Origin: Planctomycetota bacterium
GTDB lineage: Bacteria > Planctomycetota > Phycisphaerae > Sedimentisphaerales > UBA12454
Length of the DNA: 13,620 bases
Assembly: GCA_018828825.1 (NCBI GenBank)
Contig: JAHJUV010000012.1
Coordinates: 1-13,620, forward strand
Direction of reading: 5' to 3'
Shown here: piece after piece, positions 1-7,129 of the stretch
Layout of the letters: every line of letters begins with the position of its first letter
Position numbering within the stretch: position 1 is the first letter of the stretch
Notes under the pieces: model-generated
What the model was told of the DNA's origin: nothing
Seen by the model: the letters and a program-made list of their open reading frames with translations, nothing else
Databases searched by the model: none
Made by a program: the position numbers and the translations under genes

Positions 1-518
1 TCTTTAGGCATAACAAAGGTCTCGCCGTAAGTATTATTAAAATAGCCTGCTATATCTCGCGTAACTTCGATGTGCTGCTTCTGGTCTGCACCAACCGGCA
101 CAAGCTCGCTGTCGAAAATAAGGATATCCGCCGCCTGCAGAACAGGGTACGCGAAAAGCCCGTGATTCGGCAAAAGCCCCTGCGCAACCTTGTCCTTGAA
201 ACTTACGCATCTTTGCAGCAGGCCCATCGGCGTAACGCAGGACAATATCCAGCAAAGCTCCGTTACCTGTGGAACGTCCGACTGACACCAGAACACCGTT
301 TTTTTTGTATCGAGTCCGAGAGCCAGATAGTCCATCGCCACTGCGAGACGATTCTGGCGAAGCTCATCCGGCGTAGGACCGCTGGTCATCGCGTGATAAT
401 CGGCTATGAAATAAAACCCCTCGTTTTGCTCTTGAAGCTGCAAGTGCTGTCTCATTGCGCCAAAGTAATTACCGATATGCAGCCTGCCCGACGGCTGAAT
501 GCCTGACAAAACTCTCAA
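1..518 (-). CDS. trpS: Tryptophan--tRNA ligase, N-terminal part (cut by window edge)
   Basis: Cytoplasmic class I aminoacyl-tRNA synthetase that charges tRNA-Trp using ATP. About 172 codons are visible and remain open at position 1, roughly half of the usual 320-350 residues. The protein begins MRVLSGIQPSGRLHIGNYFGA, with the class I HIGH motif present as HIGN (residues 14-17). It continues with FYFIADYHAMT, a DVPQVTEL segment, GLFAYPVLQAADIL and VPVGADQKQH, all hallmark TrpRS segments of the Rossmann fold and tryptophan pocket. The KMSKS loop would lie outside the window. The start is TTG at 516-518, chosen because the conserved N-terminus begins there and an AAGGAGA ribosome binding site (524-530, minus strand) sits 5 bases upstream. 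The gene is divergent from smc and shows no sign of damage. Confidence 0.97.
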   Translation of the reverse strand, partial: MRVLSGIQPSGRLHIGNYFGAMRQHLQLQEQNEGFYFIADYHAMTSGPTPDELRQNRLAVAMDYLALGLDTKKTVFWCQSDVPQVTELCWILSCVTPMGLLQRCVSFKDKVAQGLLPNHGLFAYPVLQAADILIFDSELVPVGADQKQHIEVTRDIAGYFNNTYGETFVMPK

Positions 519-561
519 GAAAATCTCCTTTAAACGCAAATAGTTATAAAGTAAAGACATA

Positions 562-590
562 AGACTACCAGCCTCGCCGGCCATTGTCAA
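562..590 (-). promoter_or_regulatory. Probable sigma70-type promoter of trpS
   Basis: On the minus strand a perfect -35 TTGACA (590-585) is followed after 17 bases by TAGTCT (567-562), which matches the -10 consensus at only three positions. Transcription would start near 555, leaving a leader of about 37 bases before the TTG start at 518. Position and spacing support it; the weak -10 limits certainty. Confidence 0.5.
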
Positions 591-628
591 GAAATTTACC
601 TTATCGGAAGATATACCACGCTACTTTC

Positions 629-702
629 TATTCACCGTTATTTGCCGTAAGGCATCCCTTAGCGGACGGAACCTCTTTGCAAAGGCTTATACGGTATGAA
701 TA
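629..702. other. Potential three-way-junction structure
   Basis: A closing stem pairs 629-638 (TATTCACCGT) with 691-702 (ACGGTATGAATA), giving 10 base pairs with one 2-base bulge. It encloses two hairpins. The first is 645-665 (CCGTAAGG, loop CATC, CCTTA-G-CGG: 8 pairs with one bulged G). The second is 672-685 (CCTCTTTGCAAAGG, containing the perfect palindrome CTTTGCAAAG). The junction strands are 5-6 bases long. It matches no riboswitch or RNA family that I recognise. There is no T-tract on either side, so it is not an ordinary terminator. It could be an RNA, a decayed mobile repeat or chance. Confidence 0.35.
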
Positions 703-818
703 ATTAATGTGCTGAATATTCTAACCACCAATATAGTTTAACTTCCCCTATTTTTCTCAAAATATCCTGTTTAAACTTTCTCGAAAATCTGGTATTTATA
801 GCTTAAATCAAAGAATTA

Positions 819-886
819 TTGGGCTAAAGACCGATAATAAAATATAGTGTTTGGTTTTTGGCGGCCGGTATTTGTTATTTTATATC
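819..886 (+). promoter_or_regulatory. smc: Candidate smc promoter region
   Basis: Two weak sigma70-like arrangements lie upstream of smc: TTGGGC (819-824) with TATAGT (843-848) at 18-base spacing, and TTGGCG (858-863) with TATATC (881-886) at 17-base spacing. Neither is strong and the sequence does not decide between them. The AT-rich context and the absence of an upstream co-directional gene mean that smc needs its own promoter about here. Confidence 0.3.
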
Positions 887-926
887 TCTTTATTTTTACT
901 GTACTTATGTTGTATGGAGGCATCTT

Positions 927-3900
927 TTGAGACTTGAGAAGATTGTTCTGGACGGCTTTAAAAGTTTCGCGGACAAAACGGAATTCAATTTTAATCAGCA
1001 GATAACTGCTATCGTAGGCCCAAACGGCTGCGGAAAAAGCAATGTCGTTGACGCCTTGAAATGGGTTCTGGGCGAGCAGAGCACGAAAAGTTTGCGTTCC
1101 GGCCAAATGGCAGATGTGATATTCAGCGGCTCGGCTGCGAGAAAAGCTATGGGAATGGCACAGGTAAGTCTGCACTTCTCGCAGGCATCATCGCTCGGCG
1201 TTGAACAGGATGAACTCGTCATAACGCGCAGATTGTACCGCAGCGGCGACAGCGAATATCTCATCAATAACAAAATCTGCCGACTGAAAGACGTCCGTGA
1301 AATGTTTATGGATACCGGGGTAGGCGTCAGGGCATATTCGATTATTGAACAGGGGCAAATCTCGCAAATCCTGACCACCTCGAAAACAGATAGAAGATTT
1401 ATCTTCGAAGAGGCGGCTGGGATAAGCAAATACAAGGCACAGAAAAAAGAGGCGTTAAGAAGACTCGAACACGCCGATCAAAATCTGCTCAGACTGGCTG
1501 ACATCGTCGGTGAAGTACAAAAACAACTAAGAAGCATAAAACTGCAGGCAGGCAAAGCAAGAAACTATCTGCAATACAACCAGAGACTAAAAGAACTGCG
1601 GGTAAGCTTTTCACTGGCCCAATATCACCAGATACAAACTGAAACCGGAGAGAAAAACGTCCGAGTCGATGAACTGCAGAACCAATTGGCCTCTGTCGCA
1701 GCGCAGGTATCGCAAAACGACGCAAAATTAAGCACACTGGCCACGGAAATTATCGAGAAAGAAAACGAAATCAATCGCTGTGATAACAATCTTGTCAGCG
1801 TAACGGGCAGAATCGAACAACAGCAGCAGAAAATCGAGTTCCTGCACAAAAGAATACAGGAAACGCAGGAGCGAAAAGAACTTGAAGAGCAGAATATCGG
1901 GCAAGTTCAACAGCGACTGAAAGATTTTGATGAACAGGTTAAACAAAGCGTCTCCGAACTTGAAAACATCAGTGTAATTGTCGAACAGAAATCGTCAGAA
2001 CTCGAAAGACTGCAGGAACAGATAAGGACAATCAACCTGGCCTGCGCCGAAACAGAGACGGAACTGCAGGATGAAAAAACGGGCATAATAGATATCGTCA
2101 GACATACCGCGCAGCTTCATAATGAAATTCAGAGCATAAATATATACCGCAATAATCTCAGCGGGCAGAAAGACAGACTCGCCGACAGAGTCAGCCAGAC
2201 AAAAGAACAATTTGAGTCCCTGCTCGGCGGCAAGGCGCAAAATCAGGCCAGGCTCGACGACATAAACAAGGTCATCGGCGAACTACAGCAGCAGCTTGAA
2301 AACAAGCGCCAGCAGATAAATCAGATTGACCAAAATGTTGCACAAACAAACGAACAGCTCACGCAGGCGAGAGAACAGCGAAGCGCGATACAAAGCGAAA
2401 GCAAAGTTATATCCGATATGGAAGATCGGCGAGAAGGTATCGACAACGCCGTCAAGAAAGTTCTGAGTTTCGCAACCGCCAACAACAAAACATTTATCAA
2501 AGGCATTATCGCGGATATCATCCGTGCAAAACCGAAATACGCTGCCGCGATTGAAGCTGCACTCGAAGGTAAAGCAGATGCCGTCGTAGCAGACAGCACG
2601 CAGCCTCTTTTGAACGACAAAACCCTTGCCCAGCAGGCAGGCGGCAGAGTCAGATTCATCTGCACTGACAGGCTTGAGCCTTTTGCCGAAAGCATCGAGC
2701 TGCCACAGGCAGACGGCATTATCGGCAGAGCCGTCGAGTTTGTCAGTTTCGAGTCCCAATACGCTCAACTCGTATGGCAGATGCTCGGAAAGACCATTAT
2801 CGTAGAAAGCACTCAAAAAGCGTTTGAACTGGCCTCTTTCCGCCGGCCAGGCTACAGCTTTGTAACCGTTGAGGGAGACATACTCAACAGCGACGCCAGT
2901 TTCTGCACAGGCCTAATCGGCAAAGCGGTCGGCCTTATCTCAAGAAAAAGCAGGCTCGTCCAGCTTACCGGCGAACTGCAGCAGGTCTCGGCAAATATAT
3001 CAGGGCTTGAAGAGAAACTTGCCGCCGGCGTCAGGGAAAACGAACATCTCGAAAAACTCTGCAAGGATTTCAGAACTTCCGTTTACGAAGCCAATACCGA
3101 AAAGACAAATATTACTTCGGACATGAATGTTATCGAGCAAAACATAAAAAGACTCTCTCATGAGCAACCTGTTCTGACGAGCGAAATCCAGTCGCTTGAA
3201 AAACAGATTTCCGAAACTGTCCAAAAAGAATATCAGTCGAAACAGCAACTCCAGGAGCTTGAAACCGTAAACACTCAGCGGACCGAGCGAATAGAACAGC
3301 TTGAGGCACAGCTTACAGAGAAGAAAAAGACGCTCGAACAAAACAGCGGCGAGCTTACGGAACTGAAGGTCTTTATCGGCCAGGGCCAGGAACAGAAAAA
3401 GGCCATTGAGCAGAAAATCGTCAGCCTTAATATGCAGACCGAGCACGGCAGAAGCGAACTTAGCTCTACACAAAACAATATAAAGTCCTGCATCGAACAG
3501 ATTGAGCAGAGCCAAAAAGATATCCGAAGCACTGAAACTGAAATTGCCGAACTGCTTGACCAAAAACAAGCCGCTCAAAACCAAAGCGTCGAACTGCACC
3601 AGGAAGTTGAAACTATGCTGGCCCAGCGTCAGCAGACCGAGGAAGTCCTTAAACAGGACAGGCAGCGTCAAAGCGAACTCGACCGGCAGATAAATCAGCT
3701 TAAACTCGAACTGGGACAGCTCGCAGTCAGGGCAACCGACCTTATACAGCGCGTAACAGAAGAGCTCGGAATGGATTTGGCCGCTGAATATCAGAACTAT
3801 ACCGCCGGCGAAATGAACTGGGACGCCGTCAGGGACGAGATAACCGAACTTCGCGGCAAAATCGAAAGGCTCGGCAACGTCAATGTCGATGCAATCGAGC

Positions 3901-4505
3901 AGCAGGAAGAGCTTGAAAAAAGAAACGAATTCCTGACCGGACAGATAGAAGACCTTAACAACAGCAAAAATCAGCTTCAGCAATTAATCAATCGTCTCAA
4001 CAAAGAGTCGATGGACAAATTCGCAATAACTTTCGAGCAGATAAGAACTAATTTCCAGGAGGTATTCCGGAAACTGTTCGGCGGCGGCAAAGCCGATGTC
4101 CTGCTCGAACAGCCCGAAGACATACTCGAAAGCGGTATCGAAATCATAGCCCGTCCGCCGGGCAAAGAGACAAGAAGCATAAGCCTGCTCAGCGGCGGCG
4201 AAAAAACAATGACCGCTATCGCCCTGCTGTTCGCGATTTTCAAGACGAAGCCTTCGCCGTTCTGCTTCCTCGACGAAGTTGACGCAGCCCTCGACGAGGC
4301 GAATAACGAGCGGTTCAATCTGATTGTGCAGGAATTTGAAAAGGATGCGCAGTTCGTGATTATCACGCACGCCAAACGCACGATGAGTATCGCAGACGTG
4401 CTGGTCGGAATAACGATGCAGCAGAAAGGCATCAGCAAGAAAATAAGCGTTACATTCGACAGTTATCAGCCGCAGCAGGAAGAAGAAGCGGCCGCTGTCG
4501 CGTAA
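927..4505 (+). CDS. smc: Chromosome segregation protein SMC
   Basis: Structural maintenance of chromosomes ATPase, a nucleoid-associated homodimer that with ScpA and ScpB compacts and segregates the chromosome. It has 1,192 residues, the usual size. Order of parts: N-terminal ATPase lobe with FKSFADKT and Walker A GPNGCGKS (residues 31-38); first coiled coil from about 160 to 510, rich in Gln/Glu/Lys; hinge from about 515 to 670 (begins near KGIIADII); second coiled coil to about 1030; C-terminal lobe with ABC signature LLSGGEK (1087-1093) and Walker B FCFLDEVDAALD with D1116-E1117; acidic Ala/Glu-rich tail. The start is TTG 927 because the family N-terminus MRLEKIVLDGFKSF begins there and GGAGG (916-920) lies 6 bases upstream; the frame is open back to TTG 858 but that extension has no family match. 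scpA and scpB are not in the window. Confidence 0.98.
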   Translation: MRLEKIVLDGFKSFADKTEFNFNQQITAIVGPNGCGKSNVVDALKWVLGEQSTKSLRSGQMADVIFSGSAARKAMGMAQVSLHFSQASSLGVEQDELVITRRLYRSGDSEYLINNKICRLKDVREMFMDTGVGVRAYSIIEQGQISQILTTSKTDRRFIFEEAAGISKYKAQKKEALRRLEHADQNLLRLADIVGEVQKQLRSIKLQAGKARNYLQYNQRLKELRVSFSLAQYHQIQTETGEKNVRVDELQNQLASVAAQVSQNDAKLSTLATEIIEKENEINRCDNNLVSVTGRIEQQQQKIEFLHKRIQETQERKELEEQNIGQVQQRLKDFDEQVKQSVSELENISVIVEQKSSELERLQEQIRTINLACAETETELQDEKTGIIDIVRHTAQLHNEIQSINIYRNNLSGQKDRLADRVSQTKEQFESLLGGKAQNQARLDDINKVIGELQQQLENKRQQINQIDQNVAQTNEQLTQAREQRSAIQSESKVISDMEDRREGIDNAVKKVLSFATANNKTFIKGIIADIIRAKPKYAAAIEAALEGKADAVVADSTQPLLNDKTLAQQAGGRVRFICTDRLEPFAESIELPQADGIIGRAVEFVSFESQYAQLVWQMLGKTIIVESTQKAFELASFRRPGYSFVTVEGDILNSDASFCTGLIGKAVGLISRKSRLVQLTGELQQVSANISGLEEKLAAGVRENEHLEKLCKDFRTSVYEANTEKTNITSDMNVIEQNIKRLSHEQPVLTSEIQSLEKQISETVQKEYQSKQQLQELETVNTQRTERIEQLEAQLTEKKKTLEQNSGELTELKVFIGQGQEQKKAIEQKIVSLNMQTEHGRSELSSTQNNIKSCIEQIEQSQKDIRSTETEIAELLDQKQAAQNQSVELHQEVETMLAQRQQTEEVLKQDRQRQSELDRQINQLKLELGQLAVRATDLIQRVTEELGMDLAAEYQNYTAGEMNWDAVRDEITELRGKIERLGNVNVDAIEQQEELEKRNEFLTGQIEDLNNSKNQLQQLINRLNKESMDKFAITFEQIRTNFQEVFRKLFGGGKADVLLEQPEDILESGIEIIARPPGKETRSISLLSGGEKTMTAIALLFAIFKTKPSPFCFLDEVDAALDEANNERFNLIVQEFEKDAQFVIITHAKRTMSIADVLVGITMQQKGISKKISVTFDSYQPQQEEEAAAVA

Positions 4506-4532
4506 TTTCGCCGACCAATATTCAGAATCAGG

Positions 4533-4561
4533 TTGCAAAAAAGAGGAAAATCCTGTATTCT
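4533..4561 (+). promoter_or_regulatory. Possible promoter of the M16 peptidase pair
   Basis: In the 88-base gap after smc, TTGCAA (4533-4538) and TATTCT (4556-4561) are spaced by 17 bases, placing transcription start near 4568, about 26 bases before the peptidase start codon. No terminator hairpin is visible after smc, so read-through from smc is also possible. Confidence 0.4.
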
Positions 4562-4593
4562 TCGCAGATTCCTGTTTAAGGTTTCCTTTATCT

Positions 4594-5826
4594 ATGCCGG
4601 AAAAAACAGATATATATAAACTCGCTAACGGAATGACGATAATCGGCGTTCCTGTGGCCGGTGTGCAATCGGCAGCGTTTGAGTTTCTCATCCCGACCGG
4701 TGCGGCGATGACACCTGACGGCTGCTGCGGGGCACCGGCAATAATCGAAGACTGGATTTTCAGAGGAGCAGGCACAAAAACAAGCAGAGGACTTTCCGAT
4801 ATGCTTGATGGACTGGGCCTGCATCGCGGAAGCGGAGTCGAATCAAAACATATAAACTTATCAGCGGCGCTGCAGGCCGACAATCTGCCCAAAGCAATTG
4901 AGCTTTACGCCGATATAATTCTCAAACCGGCCCTCAAGCCGGAGCAGTTCGAATATTCAAGACAGCTTGCGCTGCAGGGACTGCTCGGCCTCGAAGACGA
5001 CCCGCGGCACAAGACTATGCTTCTGCTGAGAGAGCATTTTTATCCCGACCCGCTGGGCAGAAATACCGCAGGCAAACAGCAGGATTTGCAAAATCTTACA
5101 GCGGAAAAAACCGGACAGATATTTGCGGAAAATTTCGACATTGGCCAAACTATATTTGCCGTCGCGGGAAAATATGACTTCCAAAAGCTTTGCTCGCTGA
5201 CTGAAAAACTGTTCGCCGGCGAAAAGCCCAAAAAAGCAAAAGATATAAACGCAAAAGAACAACCCCTCGGCTATCATCATCATCCGCACGAAGGCTCGCA
5301 GGTGCATATCGGCATTATGACCGGTGCCGTAACGCCCCACGATAACGACTATTACAATGCAAGGGTTGCCGTTGCGATTCTGTCAGGCGGTATGAGCTCG
5401 AGACTCTTTACAGAAGTCAGGGAAAAAAGAGGACTCTGCTATGCTGTCGGCGCAGGTTATCACAGCCTGAAAGAAATGGCAGGTATCGGCAGCTATGCAG
5501 GAACAACGCCGGACAAGGCCCAGGAGACTTACGATGTGATAATCGCCGAATTCAAAAGACTTGCCGACGACATCAGCGAATCCGAACTGCAAAGGGCAAA
5601 AATCGGACTTCAAAGCGCACTTGTTATGCAAAGCGAATCGACTATGGCACGGGCGGGAGCCGCCGCGACGGATTATTATATGCTCGGAAAAGTCCGAAGC
5701 CTTGAAGAAATAAAACAGAATATAGAGAAAACCAGTGTCAAAAGCATTGTCGATTTCCTGAAAAATAATCCTTTCGAAAAATTCTGTTCTGTTACCATAG
5801 GACCGATGGAAATAAAACCGGTATAA
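4594..5826 (+). CDS. M16-family peptidase homologue, non-catalytic (alpha-like) subunit
   Basis: A 410-residue protein of the M16B (processing-peptidase-like) family, with two repeated M16 folds. Where active members have HxxEH followed by xxFxGT, this one has A49-I-I-E52-D53 followed by WIFRG, so both zinc-binding histidines are lost and only the Glu remains. The C-terminal half keeps the substrate-binding signature SSRLFTEVREKRGLCYAVGAGYHS (roughly residues 265-290), the Arg/Tyr region of M16 enzymes. It is followed after 2 bases by a second M16 gene with the opposite pattern, so the two most likely form a heterodimer in which this subunit contributes substrate binding. No signal peptide is seen, suggesting a cytoplasmic location. 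ATG 4594 has only a weak upstream AAGG. The natural substrate cannot be read from the sequence. Confidence 0.9.
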   Translation: MPEKTDIYKLANGMTIIGVPVAGVQSAAFEFLIPTGAAMTPDGCCGAPAIIEDWIFRGAGTKTSRGLSDMLDGLGLHRGSGVESKHINLSAALQADNLPKAIELYADIILKPALKPEQFEYSRQLALQGLLGLEDDPRHKTMLLLREHFYPDPLGRNTAGKQQDLQNLTAEKTGQIFAENFDIGQTIFAVAGKYDFQKLCSLTEKLFAGEKPKKAKDINAKEQPLGYHHHPHEGSQVHIGIMTGAVTPHDNDYYNARVAVAILSGGMSSRLFTEVREKRGLCYAVGAGYHSLKEMAGIGSYAGTTPDKAQETYDVIIAEFKRLADDISESELQRAKIGLQSALVMQSESTMARAGAAATDYYMLGKVRSLEEIKQNIEKTSVKSIVDFLKNNPFEKFCSVTIGPMEIKPV

Positions 5827-5828
5827 AA

Positions 5829-7046
5829 ATGGAATTTAAACATAAAAAACTTGCGAATGGTCTGAATATCGTCGCAGAAGTTAATAAAGACGCTCAATCT
5901 GCAGCAGTGGGTTTCTTCGCAAAGACAGGCCCACGTGACGAAACCGACGAAATTAACGGCGTAAGTCATTTTCTCGAACATATGTTGTTTAAAGGTACGG
6001 ACAAACTTTCGGCCCACGATGTCAACCGCACATTTGATGACCTCGGCGCATTTTATAATGCCGAAACAGGCGATGAAACTACTATTTACTACGCCGCGAC
6101 TCTGCCCAAGCAGCTTGAAGAGGTTGCAAAATTGTGGTGCCAGCTTATGCGGCCGGCTTTGAGAAATGACGATTTCATTATTGAAAAAAATGTCATCCTC
6201 GAGGAAATCGCAATGTACCAGGACCTGCCGGATTACGATGTGCATGAAATCTGCAAGGCACTGCATTTCAGCGACCATCCCTGTGGTAAAATTGCGCTGG
6301 GAACGGTCGAAAGCATAAAGGCCCTGACAAGCAGCCAAATGAGAGAATATTTCGAAAGCAGATACGCACCGAATAATATAACCGTTGTAATCACCGGAAA
6401 TTTTGAATTTGAAAAAATCTGCGCCTGTATAGAAAGCCTTTGCGGAAGCTGGAAACCCAAACAGGCCGGACGGAAAACCGAATATTTTGCCGGAACCGCT
6501 AAAAGAGAACATCAAAAAAGAAAAAACCTCAACTGTCTGCACATTGGCCTGATGAATCCGACCGTCTCATACCAGGACGAAAGGGCTTATGCCGCAACAC
6601 TGCTTGCAAAAATAATCGGCGACAGTACCGGCTCGCGATTTTTCTGGGAACTTGTCGACACTGCCATCGCTGAAACAGCATCTATGCACTGCGAGGCAAT
6701 GGATGGGGTAGGTGTTTTTTACAGCTCTATCCGTGCCGACCGGAAGAACGGCTCAAAAGTTATGCAAATCGTCGAAAAGATTTTCAAGTCGCTGCAGAAG
6801 GAAAAAATCTCGGCTGACGAACTGCAAAAAGCTAAAAACAAGGTCCTGTCAGCCATTACAATCAAAAATGAAATCCCGATGGGAAGACTGCTTGAGTTGG
6901 GCGTAAACTGGGTCTATCTCGGACAGTATAGGCCGATTGAGGACGAAATACAACGGGTTAAAAATGTGACCCTGGCCGATATACAAAACCTTATCGAGCA
7001 ATTCCCGCTCGCCAATTTCACGCAATTCTCCATCGGACCGGAATAG
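5829..7046 (+). CDS. M16-family zinc peptidase, catalytic (beta-like) subunit
   Basis: A 405-residue M16B metallopeptidase with an intact zinc site: H47-F-L-E50-H51 followed by MLFKGT, and the third ligand in NVILEEIAMYQD (E125 or E126, about 75 residues on, the normal family distance). The N-terminal KLANGLNIVAE and GPRDETDEINGVSHFLEH are typical of the family. The C-terminal half (GSRFFWELVDTAIAETASM) lacks the Arg...GLxY motif found in the partner upstream, so each subunit supplies half of the expected functional site. The start ATG lies 2 bases after the partner's stop without a strong ribosome binding site of its own, which points to translational coupling and one operon. Relatives include mitochondrial processing peptidase and the bacterial two-gene M16B enzymes. 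Confidence 0.95.
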   Translation: MEFKHKKLANGLNIVAEVNKDAQSAAVGFFAKTGPRDETDEINGVSHFLEHMLFKGTDKLSAHDVNRTFDDLGAFYNAETGDETTIYYAATLPKQLEEVAKLWCQLMRPALRNDDFIIEKNVILEEIAMYQDLPDYDVHEICKALHFSDHPCGKIALGTVESIKALTSSQMREYFESRYAPNNITVVITGNFEFEKICACIESLCGSWKPKQAGRKTEYFAGTAKREHQKRKNLNCLHIGLMNPTVSYQDERAYAATLLAKIIGDSTGSRFFWELVDTAIAETASMHCEAMDGVGVFYSSIRADRKNGSKVMQIVEKIFKSLQKEKISADELQKAKNKVLSAITIKNEIPMGRLLELGVNWVYLGQYRPIEDEIQRVKNVTLADIQNLIEQFPLANFTQFSIGPE

Positions 7047-7072
7047 CCCTCCTTCGCCAAGGCTACGGAGGG
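7047..7072. repeat. REP-like palindrome at the end of the M16 operon
   Basis: The palindrome begins on the base after the stop codon of the second M16 gene. Its arms are CCCTCC (7047-7052) and GGAGGG (7067-7072) around the core TTCGCCAAGGCTAC, which contains a further GCC-AA-GGC inverted pair. There is no T-tract, so a classical terminator is unlikely; it may protect the transcript 3' end. I recall similar TTCGCCAAGGCTACGGAGG repeats dispersed in intergenic DNA of various bacteria, but cannot check this here. Only one copy lies in the window. Confidence 0.65.
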
Positions 7073-7094
7073 TCAATGACTTTCTCGATAGCGT

Positions 7095-7122
7095 TTGATT
7101 TTTTACGGATTTGTGCTATAAT
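7095..7122 (+). promoter_or_regulatory. Strong extended -10 promoter abutting the next start codon
   Basis: TATAAT (7117-7122) is perfect and is preceded by TGC (7114-7116), an extended -10 element. TTGATT (7095-7100) is a reasonable -35 at 16-base spacing. The expected transcription start, about 7 bases past the -10, falls at 7129-7130, exactly on the ATG at 7130. The 12-base core GTGCTATAATAC recurs at the promoter near 7886. Confidence 0.65.
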
Positions 7123-7129
7123 ACCGGCT

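Larger units (their letters stand above)
519..926. other. Divergent trpS-smc intergenic region
   Basis: This 408-base gap contains no convincing gene on either strand. It holds the probable trpS promoter (562-590), a potentially structured block (629-702) and an AT-rich stretch just before smc that must contain the smc promoter. An open frame beginning at TTG 858 is only an upstream extension of the smc frame. No tRNA cloverleaf or CRISPR repeat was seen. Confidence 0.7.

Noticed and set aside
72..506. 144-codon plus-strand ORF opposite trpS
   Set aside because: It lies antisense to an unmistakable TrpRS frame and its product is a basic, low-complexity translation with no recognisable motif.
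821..840. CTAAAGACCGATAA resembling a sigma28 (flagellar) -10 element
   Set aside because: The nearest upstream TAAA is about 22 bases from the element, not the required 15, and smc is not expected to be flagellar-controlled.
858..926. Upstream extension of smc from TTG 858
   Set aside because: The 23 extra residues have no SMC counterpart; TTG 927 has GGAGG at ideal spacing and begins the conserved N-terminus.
3000..3983. 327-codon minus-strand ORF inside smc
   Set aside because: Antisense to the second coiled coil; the long open frame and Leu/Phe-rich product come from Glu/Lys/Gln codon bias on the coding strand.
3984..4892. 302-codon minus-strand ORF across the smc end and the first M16 gene
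   Set aside because: Antisense to the SMC signature and Walker B and to the M16 N-terminus; no motif and no ribosome binding site evidence.
5676..6542. 288-codon minus-strand ORF opposite the M16 genes
   Set aside because: Covers the HFLEH zinc site on the other strand, which fixes the coding strand as plus.
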